Below, in pieces: positions 55,959-64,000 of a stretch of DNA of 64,000 bases. The position numbers and the translations under genes are program-made. Position 1 is the stretch's first letter. Each line of letters begins with the position of its first letter. Source of the stretch: Paenibacillus lemnae (lineage in GTDB: Bacteria; Bacillota; Bacilli; Paenibacillales; Paenibacillaceae). The notes beneath the pieces were generated by a model. The model saw only the letters and a program-made list of their open reading frames with translations, had not been told where the DNA came from and made no database searches. The DNA lies in assembly GCF_012933385.1 (NCBI RefSeq), contig NZ_JABBPN010000019.1:22072-86071 (forward strand), written 5' to 3'.

Positions 55959-55995
55959 AAAAAAAAGCTGGCATCAGCGCTACCTGACACCAGCT
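55959..55995 (-). terminator. Terminator after the secreted beta-helix gene
   Basis: Arms AGCTGGCATCAG and CTGACACCAGCT form a near-perfect stem followed on the minus strand by a T8 run, 56 bases past the stop. Confidence 0.9.
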
Positions 55996-56051
55996 CATAA
56001 GCTCTTCAATTCAATTCGTTTCACAGATTTACAATGGCCTTGGCAAATGTA

Positions 56052-57698
56052 TTAAAAACCGATATTTTGTGCCAAATGAATAATTCCTTTACTAAAGGTT
56101 GTATTCGCGCCGATGCTGTTAATCAGCGTGTTTTTGGTGTAAAAAATATTTCGGATATCTCCGTCGCCCCATACGCCAAGGCCGCGATGGGCGGCATTTT
56201 GAAACGTATTGTTGCTGAATGTAACGTTATCGATCACTCCTTGTGAAGCATACACCAAGGCGTTCGGATGGTTCTGCGGCTTGGCAGTTCCGGTATGATC
56301 GATCAGGTTGCTGTCAATATGAACATGATTCACATTCGCTGTGTTGTAGCTTCCCTCTACAGCAATATAAATGCCAGCCATGTACGTATCTTTCACCGAG
56401 TTGCCTTGGATCTCGATGTGGTTTCCTCCCACGACAGCAATTCCGCGGGCTTTGGAATTATAACCAGTGTCATTATCCTTGATGGTCACATGGTGAACGG
56501 GCGGGCCGTCCTGAAGGTAGCTGACGACTGCAATCGTATCGTCTCCTGCGGCTTTTACGATATTATTCGATACGGTAATATAGCTGCTTCCATCTGTTAT
56601 GTGAATACCATCAGCATTTGTTGCTTCTACTCTGCTGTTGGAAATGGTTCCATTGGAAGCTTGTCCCTGTACCAGGATGCCGGCTGTGCTGGCTTTATCC
56701 ACATAAATATCATCAATGAGAAAATCATTCGCACCCCTTACGGTGATACTGTTTTTCTCATTAGCACCGCTGCCTCTTGGAACAACGCTTTGATACTCAT
56801 GCTTCAGATTGGTAAGATGAACACCAGAACCTTTAATGTCAATAGAGCCCTTCTCGGGGTCTGTGGAAACCAGTGTAGTTAAGGCTGATCCCGCACCTTT
56901 GAGGCTTACGCCATCCAGCGTGAGAATTCGGCCAAGATGGAAGGTGCCTTGGGGTACATATAAGCTCTTGCCTAATTGTTTGGCTTGATCCAGGCAGGCT
57001 GCAAAGGCAGGATAATCGTCTTTGTTATCGTCTGCTGCTGCTCCGCAGCTCAACACATTCACCGTCGTCGAAGCCGATGTATCGGCAATTGCCTTCTTTG
57101 GTTCATGTGCAATGATATCATCCGCTGAGCCTTCTGCAGGCGTAAACGAAATGTCAGGATCCCATACAGTGTGGTCATTGTTTATAGAACTCACTCTGTT
57201 TATGATGAAATATACAGCCGTGCCCTGCTGGACCTCAATATTAGATACTCCCGTCGGCGTGACCTCAGACTTATTCTTGATCGTAGAACTCCACAGCGTC
57301 TCTTCATCCTTTTGAATGATAGCTGTTACCCCGTCCCCCAGATCATCCCCTTTACGAACGGTACCACGGATCGATATCTTACCGTTTGCAGGAGCAACCC
57401 ACTTTCTTACCGCGTCAAAATCCTTCCCGGGATGTCCGGCATTAGATGACACCCAAGGATATGAGCCATTGTAATCCCAACGTTTGTTTACGGCGTTATA
57501 GGTTAAGTCTGAAAAAACTTGGCCTGACCGCTTTTGATAAGACCACTGACCTTGACTGGCTTCTGGACTGTATGAAGTAGATGCTTTATACGTCTGGACT
57601 TGGGCTTGCGCATGAGCTTTATCTACGGCTCCTGTCACTGCTGCTGTCAGCATCAACGTTGCAGCAAGGGCACAGGATATATATTGTTTGATTTTCAA
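56052..57698 (-). CDS. Secreted right-handed beta-helix protein with extra N-terminal domain
   Basis: The 548-residue protein has a signal peptide (MKIKQYISCALAATLMLTAA, probable cleavage after AHA near residue 30). A domain of about 170 residues (WDYNGSYPWVSSNAGHPGKD, GKISIRGTVRKGDDLGDGVT) looks beta-rich and may bind carbohydrate. A linker follows, then a beta-helix domain opening CGAAADDNKDDYPAFAACL. The beta-helix part is paralogous to the anchored protein at 54687-55790 (ADGIHIT, ARGIAVVGG, STAGILV shared). The substrate is unknown. Confidence 0.87.
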   Translation of the reverse strand: MKIKQYISCALAATLMLTAAVTGAVDKAHAQAQVQTYKASTSYSPEASQGQWSYQKRSGQVFSDLTYNAVNKRWDYNGSYPWVSSNAGHPGKDFDAVRKWVAPANGKISIRGTVRKGDDLGDGVTAIIQKDEETLWSSTIKNKSEVTPTGVSNIEVQQGTAVYFIINRVSSINNDHTVWDPDISFTPAEGSADDIIAHEPKKAIADTSASTTVNVLSCGAAADDNKDDYPAFAACLDQAKQLGKSLYVPQGTFHLGRILTLDGVSLKGAGSALTTLVSTDPEKGSIDIKGSGVHLTNLKHEYQSVVPRGSGANEKNSITVRGANDFLIDDIYVDKASTAGILVQGQASNGTISNSRVEATNADGIHITDGSSYITVSNNIVKAAGDDTIAVVSYLQDGPPVHHVTIKDNDTGYNSKARGIAVVGGNHIEIQGNSVKDTYMAGIYIAVEGSYNTANVNHVHIDSNLIDHTGTAKPQNHPNALVYASQGVIDNVTFSNNTFQNAAHRGLGVWGDGDIRNIFYTKNTLINSIGANTTFSKGIIHLAQNIGF

Positions 57699-57994
57699 AA
57701 TGTCGCCTCCGATGTGTAGTTTATGAACAGTACGACAGGACGGAATTTAGTTACAAATCATCACTCAATTATGACTAAATTGATACCTTTAAAGTATTAA
57801 GACACCTCCAGTACAATCTTCATAAGAAACACAAGATCGTATTGTACAGTATTTACCACACCAGGTCTATACCTTTTTCTACATTTAAGCATCTCTGTAA
57901 TTTATATCAGGACTGCAGAAGATGGATATCGACAAAAGTATGGTATAGTTTTTATATCGGTCTATTCTCATGAATCATTAATAATCATCCATAT
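57699..57994. other. Intergenic region upstream of the secreted beta-helix gene
   Basis: This AT-rich gap must hold the promoter of the secreted beta-helix gene. A TACAAT candidate -10 element lies near 57837-57842 on the minus strand, but no convincing -35 was found. No gene or repeat is evident. Confidence 0.3.
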
Positions 57995-58048
57995 AAAAAA
58001 AGGATTTCCCACGAGAACTTCAGTTCTCCTCAGGGAAATCCTTTTTTT
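57995..58048. terminator. Strong terminator after the ABC operon
   Basis: Arms AAAAAAAGGATTTCCC and GGGAAATCCTTTTTTT enclose an inner GAGAAC-TTCA-GTTCTC hairpin. It works on both strands and lies 8 bases past the last gene of the minus-strand ABC operon. Confidence 0.93.
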
Positions 58049-58056
58049 ATATCTAT

Positions 58057-58800
58057 CTACACCTCTACCTTACGGTCGATCAACTTTACAGCAACATACA
58101 CCAGCGCAATGGTGAGGATCAGCTCCAGCAGCATGGGCCTCCAAAAACCATTGACAACTTCCTCTACAGCAGCTGTTTCATAGTTTCGGCCTTCGAGTCG
58201 AACGGTTAAAATCTGGTACGTTAATGGGGCCTCTCCAAACAGCTTATTGCTCACCCATGAAACTGCACTTTGGATGATAAAAAACAGCAAAATGCCAATC
58301 CATATACTTCCTTTTGAACGAAAACTTCGGGATACTGTGATACAAAAAAGAACAATGGCAACAAAAAATATGAATTTCAGAAAACCCGATACCAGCATCA
58401 CCAGTACATGGCTCCACTGCACATGAACGAACTGTAAAACTTCACTCCACTCCGATATGCTCCAGAACACCCATATATGACATGCTGCAAGCAGCAAAAT
58501 GAGAATCATAGCCGCCGAGGCTTGAATCATTGTGGCTGTCACACTCGACAATGGAGGAACCGGCAGCAGCCTGCGATGATATGCCCGGATGTTGTAGTCA
58601 TACGTTTTGAACACCATGATCAGTAAAATCGTACTCACAATCCCGTAGACCATCATACTGAGCCCAATGCTCACCTCGGAATCCCAACGACCTGTGTAAT
58701 ACATGGATCCGATCAGCACCTGCACGATCATCAATACCGCAAGCAGCCCTGAGATGGAGCCGGCATTGCGCTTCCAGTCATACTTCAGCAGTTTTATCAT
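58057..58800 (-). CDS. ABC transporter membrane protein (second module)
   Basis: The 247-residue protein has about six hydrophobic segments and no ATPase motif. It begins MIKLLKYDWKRNAGSISGLL, an ABC-2-type or related permease N-terminus. Its start overlaps the stop of the ATPase gene at 58797-59495 by four bases, so the two should form one transporter. The cargo is unknown; related YtrA-linked systems respond to cell-wall antibiotics. Confidence 0.82.
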   Translation of the reverse strand: MIKLLKYDWKRNAGSISGLLAVLMIVQVLIGSMYYTGRWDSEVSIGLSMMVYGIVSTILLIMVFKTYDYNIRAYHRRLLPVPPLSSVTATMIQASAAMILILLLAACHIWVFWSISEWSEVLQFVHVQWSHVLVMLVSGFLKFIFFVAIVLFCITVSRSFRSKGSIWIGILLFFIIQSAVSWVSNKLFGEAPLTYQILTVRLEGRNYETAAVEEVVNGFWRPMLLELILTIALVYVAVKLIDRKVEV

Positions 58801-59495
58801 TCCGCAAACACCTCTTTAAACATGTCATCAATACTTTTTCCATGCTTCAGGCGAATGTTCTCCACTTCATCATGAAGGACCAACTCACCGTTGCGAATGA
58901 AGATCACTTCATCAAAGATCCGTTCAATATCGCGGACCAAATGCGTGGAGATAATAATGCTGCTGTCTTCATTATAAAACTCAACGATGGCATCCAATAT
59001 CTTGCCTCTTGCTACAGGGTCAACGCCCCCGATCGGTTCATCCAGCAGGTACAGGGACGCATTGCGCGACAAGGCCAGGGTCAGCTGCAGACGTTCATTC
59101 ATCCCCTTCGACAGGGTGCTGATTTTATCACCCAGGTTCAGGTTCATGAACTGCAGCATCCGCTCCGCTTTAAGTGGGTCGAAATCGGTGTAAAAGTCTT
59201 CATAGAACTGCAGTGCATCCTTCACCTTCATCCATGATTCCGTCAGCGGACGATCCGGCATGAAGGACACGAGCGCCTTAGTCTCGAGCCCTACCGGACG
59301 ACCCAGAATCTCGGCTGTACCCGAAGCTGGCTGGATCAACCCTGCTGCTATTTTCATCATGGTGCTCTTTCCGCTGCCATTCGTGCCCAGCAGACCGATG
59401 ATTCTGCCGCTGCCGACCGTTAAGGACACGTTCTGAAGCGCGATTTTGCCGCCATAGTTTTTATTGACTTGATCCATATGAAGCAGCTGTTCCAC
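58797..59495 (-). CDS. ABC transporter ATP-binding protein (second module)
   Basis: The 232-residue ATPase has Walker A GLLGTNGSGKST, the signature region LSKGMNERLQLTLALSR and Walker B SLYLLDEPIGGVDP. The signature is LSKGM rather than LSGGQ, as in many YtrB/EcsA-like exporters. It starts 3 bases after the GntR gene and overlaps the permease gene at 58057-58800, all in one operon. Confidence 0.93.
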   Translation of the reverse strand: MEQLLHMDQVNKNYGGKIALQNVSLTVGSGRIIGLLGTNGSGKSTMMKIAAGLIQPASGTAEILGRPVGLETKALVSFMPDRPLTESWMKVKDALQFYEDFYTDFDPLKAERMLQFMNLNLGDKISTLSKGMNERLQLTLALSRNASLYLLDEPIGGVDPVARGKILDAIVEFYNEDSSIIISTHLVRDIERIFDEVIFIRNGELVLHDEVENIRLKHGKSIDDMFKEVFAE

Positions 59496-59498
59496 GGG

Positions 59499-59900
59499 CT
59501 ACCCCTCCTCCTTAAGATTGGATTTGTCGGTTTCGAACGCATCGGATACGATCGTTAAAATATCTTTCTCTTTGAAACCAAGCTCCTGCATCCCCTGAAT
59601 AAAATGCTGGATCAAATCGCCGGCCATTTCTTTCTTGATACTCATAATTTTAGATTCCTCACTTGTCACATACCGGCCCAGTCCGCGCCTGGTCTCCACG
59701 ATTTCTTCCCGTTCCAGCTCTTGAAACGTTCGCTGAATCGTATTCGGGTTGATCTGAAGTTCGACAGCCAGTTCACGGACAGAAGGAATCTTGTCGCCGG
59801 GCTGAAGTTTTCCGGTAATGATTTGTTTTTTGATATAATTCATAATTTGCAGATAAATCGGCAGGTTGTTGTCGAATTCAATACTCACCTCATGACACAT
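59499..59900 (-). CDS. GntR-family regulator, YtrA subfamily
   Basis: The 133-residue protein has an N-terminal winged helix (PGDKIPSVRELAVELQINPN, TIQRTFQELEREEIVETRRG) and only a short C-terminal helical tail, which defines the YtrA subgroup. The ATG at 59898-59900 is used here, although a GTG at 59886-59888 (VSIEFDNNLPIY) also fits the family. It overlaps the upstream permease gene by 11 bases. An inverted repeat matching YtrA-type sites covers the operon promoter (61616-61639), so autoregulation is likely. Confidence 0.9.
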   Translation of the reverse strand: MCHEVSIEFDNNLPIYLQIMNYIKKQIITGKLQPGDKIPSVRELAVELQINPNTIQRTFQELEREEIVETRRGLGRYVTSEESKIMSIKKEMAGDLIQHFIQGMQELGFKEKDILTIVSDAFETDKSNLKEEG

Positions 59901-60648
59901 CCCGTCTCTTGAATGTCCAAAAGCCGATGATCAGGAACAGCAGTAAATATACAGCAAGCACGGAAGCCGAGAACGACATATTCATGCCAGGCATAGGACT
60001 CGCACCGCCGCCGCTATAGATGGAGAGGTCGACGTTTACAAACGGCAGGTATTTGTACCAACTGTAATTAATGAGGAGCTGATTCGCCAGATTCTGCACG
60101 ACGACCATAAACATTCCGATACCGATCGCAGGCCCTGTGGAGCGGGTTACAATGCCAACAGTAAACGTAAACGTCACATAGATCATCGTATAGATCAGAC
60201 TGTAAACCCCCGTCATGGCCGCGTCTCCCCAGCTGACAGATCCGGCTTCTGATCCCATGAACAAAGCCCCGGCTGCAGATCCAGCTGCAAAAGTGAAGGC
60301 TGTCAATAATGCGACATACAGCAAAATGACTGCATATTTGGAAGCCAGGATGACCACCCGGCTTTGGGAACGGATCAGCAGCAGCTTAATGGTGCCATAG
60401 CTGTGCTCCTTCGCAACCGAACCTGCCGTAACGACGATGGCAAGCAGGGTCAGGATTTGCCCCATCCCTTGGGATGCGACTGACAGCTGGGCATACTCGA
60501 TCACATTCATCGACATTGGTGAGAAAGTTTTTATCATATATGCAACCAGGAAGACCATGACGGCCAACAGGCCAAACGGGAGGAGAAAGCTTTTCTTCTT
60601 CGTCATCTTGAGCCATTCATTGATCATCAGTTTACCAAAGCTACGCAA
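59890..60648 (-). CDS. ABC-2 type transporter permease (first module)
   Basis: The 252-residue protein has about six membrane spans. It begins MRSFGKLMINEWLKMTKKKS and has the EHSYGTIKLLLIRSQSR segment typical of ABC-2 permeases, which couples to the ATPase. It overlaps the preceding ATPase gene by 8 bases and the GntR gene by 11. Related modules export or resist antimicrobial peptides; the cargo here is not evident. Confidence 0.9.
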   Translation of the reverse strand: MRSFGKLMINEWLKMTKKKSFLLPFGLLAVMVFLVAYMIKTFSPMSMNVIEYAQLSVASQGMGQILTLLAIVVTAGSVAKEHSYGTIKLLLIRSQSRVVILASKYAVILLYVALLTAFTFAAGSAAGALFMGSEAGSVSWGDAAMTGVYSLIYTMIYVTFTFTVGIVTRSTGPAIGIGMFMVVVQNLANQLLINYSWYKYLPFVNVDLSIYSGGGASPMPGMNMSFSASVLAVYLLLFLIIGFWTFKRRDVS

Positions 60649-61591
60649 TGCGTCCGCCTCCTGTCCATTTCAAAAAGTCTTCTTCCAAGGTCTGTTTCAT
60701 TTCCTCGATACGGTAGATCAGCACACCTGCATTACCTAGAATCCGAATAACACTTGGCACAAATTCATCCTTCAGGTGCAGTGTTACTTCATGGCGTTCC
60801 TGCTGCACACTTACCACCGTCACATCGTCCATATGCTGAAGCGCTTCGAGAGCTGTCTGGGGTTCATCCACTCTGAAGGTCAGCGTCACCTGATCCTCTT
60901 CTTTACGTCCTTCACCAATTGTGCGCTCTGTGATCAGCTTGCCTTCCTGAATGACGATAACCCGGCTGCACATGAGCTCCATCTCAGATAACAGATGACT
61001 AGATACGAGCACGGCAATACCTTCTTCTCTGGCGATCTTCTTGAGATAATCCCGCATTTCACGTATACCTGCAGGATCCAGTCCGTTCGTCGGTTCATCC
61101 AAAATGAGTATGGACGGTTCATGCAGCAGTGCTTGAGCGATGCCCAGCCGCTGTCTCATGCCTAAAGAGTAGGCGCGGACTTTTTTATGCATCGCATCCT
61201 GCAGACCGACCAGCTGGACGACCTCCTCAATTCTCGCCTTCGTAATTCCCTCCGACATCCGCTGATACTGCTTCAAATTATCGAGGCCGCTCATATACGG
61301 ATAAAACTCAGGGTTTTCGATGATGCCTCCAATGTGTCCGATGGCCTTGGTGAACTCGTTCCGGATACTATGGCCGCGTACAATCACATCGCCCTTGGAC
61401 ATTCCGATTAATCCTACAATCATTCGAATGGTCGTCGTCTTGCCTGCACCGTTCGGGCCAAGAAGACCAACCACCTCTCCGCGGTGTATATCAAAACTCA
61501 ACGTATCCACAATGCTGCGGCTGCCGATGGTTTTGGTAATGCCATTCACGCTCAGCACAACACTTTCATTAGGTGTTAACGCTCCGCTCAT
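60641..61591 (-). CDS. ABC transporter ATP-binding protein (first module, BcrA-like)
   Basis: The 316-residue ATPase has Walker A GLLGPNGAGKTT, signature YSLGMRQRLGIAQALL and Walker B SILILDEPTNGLDP. An extra C-terminal domain of about 100 residues (residues 215-316) is like that of bacitracin/lantibiotic-resistance ATPases (BcrA type). It is the first gene of the operon, with GGAAGTGGAG before the ATG and the promoter/operator at 61616-61658. Confidence 0.93.
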   Translation of the reverse strand: MSGALTPNESVVLSVNGITKTIGSRSIVDTLSFDIHRGEVVGLLGPNGAGKTTTIRMIVGLIGMSKGDVIVRGHSIRNEFTKAIGHIGGIIENPEFYPYMSGLDNLKQYQRMSEGITKARIEEVVQLVGLQDAMHKKVRAYSLGMRQRLGIAQALLHEPSILILDEPTNGLDPAGIREMRDYLKKIAREEGIAVLVSSHLLSEMELMCSRVIVIQEGKLITERTIGEGRKEEDQVTLTFRVDEPQTALEALQHMDDVTVVSVQQERHEVTLHLKDEFVPSVIRILGNAGVLIYRIEEMKQTLEEDFLKWTGGGRIA

Positions 61592-61615
61592 ATCTCCACT
61601 TCCTTCTTTTGTACT

Positions 61616-61658
61616 AGTGTTATAGTTGAATAGTACACTATGAGTCTGGTAGTGTCAA
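61616..61658 (-). promoter_or_regulatory. ABC operon promoter with YtrA-type operator
   Basis: A consensus TTGACA (61653-61658), a 17-base spacer and TACTAT (61630-61635) form the promoter on the minus strand. The 24-base inverted repeat AGTGT-N14-ACACT (61616-61639) overlaps the -10 element and the start point. B. subtilis YtrA sites have the same AGTGTA/TACACT half-sites with similar spacing, and the operon encodes a YtrA-type regulator. Confidence 0.82.
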
Positions 61659-61840
61659 TAAGGTATTGTGTTTTTGGGCTCAGGCGATGAAGGAAGGTTG
61701 ATAATGGTGAATAGTATGAAGGATATGTGCTGGGGCTGAACCCTATGGGGGAATAATGGCGATATAAGGCGGGATACATCAGACACGTAAAATGTGGACC
61801 TGATGTAACATAGATCGAGTAAGATGGGGTCAGGAACCAC

Positions 61841-61926
61841 ATGGATGTTAGCACGGATAAAGTGAGATGGGAACGGGAAACGCATGGATGTTAGCACGGA
61901 TGGAGTGAGATGGGAACGGGAAACAC
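61841..61926. repeat. 43-bp tandem repeat, two units
   Basis: Two near-identical 43-base units (61841-61883 and 61884-61926) share GATGTTAGCACGGAT and GTGAGATGGGAACGGGAAAC, differing at a few positions. A decayed partial unit precedes them (61821-61840). There is no ORF; the function is unknown. The rest of 61659-62136 shows no gene. Confidence 0.9.
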
Positions 61927-62136
61927 ATTAATATTTGTGCCGAGTATGATTGAGCAGCATCGACGCTTTGATAAATTTAGAATGCTGTAGGGAGGGCTGT
62001 GGAGAGGCCGTTGTGCGATATCTGTTTTGTCCACTAACTGTAATGTTACCAACTTTATTAGCGATAGAGGGCGAGTACTTTTGTTGTAACTGCTGTTTTA
62101 GCCTGGGCAGTTCTCCGTGAGTAAAGTAACATCCGT

Positions 62137-62212
62137 ATAAGATTGTTTTTCACGCTTATTTTTACAAAAACAGAAGAAATTTACGCAATAAGATTGTTTT
62201 CCACGCTTATTT
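62137..62212. repeat. Two 25-bp direct repeats, 51-bp period
   Basis: ATAAGATTGTTTTxCACGCTTATTT occurs at 62137-62161 and 62188-62212 with one mismatch. The end CACGCTTATTT resembles the arm of the palindrome at 62309-62335. There is no coding potential. Confidence 0.85.
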
Positions 62213-62258
62213 GGGTACTTCTCTCCGATTTCGCCGCTGCAGCTAGTGATTCAGCTAA

Positions 62259-62335
62259 TTTAAGACTGATTTTCAGTCTTAAACGGAATCAAGCCGGAAA
62301 ATTGAGCCAAATAAGCTTGAATTTCAAGCTTATTT
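62259..62335. repeat. Two consecutive perfect hairpins near the rRNA terminator
   Basis: TTTAAGACTGA-TTT-TCAGTCTTAAA (62259-62283) has perfect 11-base arms. AAATAAGCTTGAA-T-TTCAAGCTTATTT (62309-62335) is a perfect palindrome with 13-base arms. Neither is followed by a T run on either strand, so simple termination is unlikely. Confidence 0.85.
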
Positions 62336-62388
62336 CCCTCCCCTCTTCACGGAGGTGCCGCTATTTTGGTCAAGCGTCCCCTAGGCAG

Positions 62389-62434
62389 CAAAAGAGGCTG
62401 CCTCACAAGATCTAAGATCTTATGAGACAGCCTC
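62389..62434 (-). terminator. rRNA operon terminator
   Basis: Near-perfect 20-base arms (GAGGCTGTCTCATAAGATCT and its partner on the minus strand), a one-base loop and a following TTTT lie 10 bases past the 5S 3' end. Confidence 0.9.
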
Positions 62435-62443
62435 TACTATTTT

Positions 62444-62560
62444 GCTTGGCGGCGTCCTACTCTCCCGGGACCCTTCGGTCCAAGTACCATCGGCGCTGGA
62501 AGGCTTAACGGTCGTGTTCGGGATGGGTACGCGTGGAACCCTTCCGCTATCGCCACCAAA
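62444..62560 (-). rRNA. rrf: 5S ribosomal RNA
   Basis: The 117-base minus-strand sequence begins TTTGGTGGCGATAGCGGAAG and ends with GACGCCGCCAAGC, the complementary 5S termini. The CCGAACACGACCGTTAAGCC loop region is present. It is the last gene of a 16S-23S-5S operon transcribed leftward. Confidence 0.97.
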
Positions 62561-62723
62561 CATGATTCAGGATTCGGCATAGCCATATGCCGTAATCAAT
62601 CTTTCCTGTAAGTATCGCTTGTACACTTACAATACAATTGATCACCTGAAAACTAGATACGAAACGAATGTGTGTGTTTAGAAATCTTCTCCGTAGCATC
62701 CCTTCCGATCCTTAGATCTTCCG
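62561..62723 (-). other. 23S-5S spacer, with unexpected loss of the 23S 3' end
   Basis: Recognisable 23S sequence stops at GAGATTTCCCATCC (about 62724). The next 163 bases to the 5S do not contain the usual 23S tail (the TACTAATCGGTCGAGG-type end). They hold ACACACATTCGTTTCGTATC and CTAGTTTTCAG, typical of an rRNA spacer, and a GGCATA/TATGCC hairpin near 62577-62592. The exact 23S end cannot be set. Confidence 0.5.

Positions 62724-64000
<1,277 letters not shown>

Noticed and set aside
61588..61897. Short minus-strand frames (80-88 codons) over the 43-base repeats
   Set aside because: They are created by the tandem repeat, have no ribosome site and sit upstream of the ABC promoter.
61841..61926. 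CRISPR array
   Set aside because: The two 43-base units are directly abutting with no spacers, and no cas genes are in the window.

Overview
The window is a chromosomal segment of a low-to-moderate GC Bacillota bacterium, most probably Paenibacillus. The gene order from the S10 operon through rpoBC, rplKAJL, secE-nusG, sigH, cysES-gltX, ispDF, disA-radA and the ctsR-clpC operon is that of Bacillus subtilis. The protein sequences, the TTG starts of rpoB and rpoC and the large exopolysaccharide locus fit Paenibacillus. Nearly everything is on the minus strand, so transcription runs from the right end of the window to the left; only one small gene (29955-30350) is on the plus strand.

Region 1 (1-20.3 kb) is the translation and transcription core, listed here from left to right, which is the reverse of transcription: rplV (cut by the window edge), rpsS, rplB, rplW, rplD, rplC, rpsJ; tuf, fusA, rpsG, rpsL and an L7Ae-type gene; rpoC and rpoB; an rsmC-like methyltransferase; rplL and rplJ with an L10 leader; rplA, rplK, nusG, secE and rpmG. 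Region 2 (20.6-33.7 kb) is housekeeping: sigH, an NYN-domain RNase, rlmB, mrnC, cysS and cysE behind a cysteine-type T-box, gltX, ispF/ispD, a PIN-TRAM membrane protein, a divergent gene of unknown function, pssA, disA and radA. Region 3 (34.1-38.8 kb) is the ctsR-mcsA-mcsB-clpC protein-quality operon with a recognisable CtsR operator.

Region 4 (39.0-54.2 kb) is a 14-gene co-directional polysaccharide operon inserted between the ctsR operon and the rRNA operon. It encodes a Wzz-like co-polymerase, a BY-kinase-like ATPase, a priming sugar transferase, four glycosyltransferases, a Wzy-like polymerase, a Wzx-like flippase, UDP-glucose, UDP-glucuronate and GDP-mannose supply enzymes, an LCP ligase and a PIG-L deacetylase. 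The expected product is a Wzx/Wzy-type acidic polymer containing glucose/glucuronate and mannose-derived sugars, attached to the wall by the LCP protein. Two paralogous beta-helix proteins, one membrane-anchored and one secreted, lie just upstream (54.7-57.7 kb).

Region 5 (58.0-61.7 kb) is a five-gene operon with two ABC transporter modules around a YtrA-type GntR regulator; its promoter overlaps a matching inverted repeat. Region 6 (61.7-64.0 kb) holds short intergenic repeats and the distal end of an rRNA operon (5S and the 3' part of 23S).

The points most worth a second look are: a BY-kinase homologue that lacks both Walker A' aspartates and the tyrosine tail; a roughly 150-bp multi-hairpin element between clpC and radA; an atypical 23S 3' end; the autoregulated double-ABC operon; and the long leader of the polysaccharide operon. 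I saw no CRISPR array, tRNA, insertion sequence or prophage.
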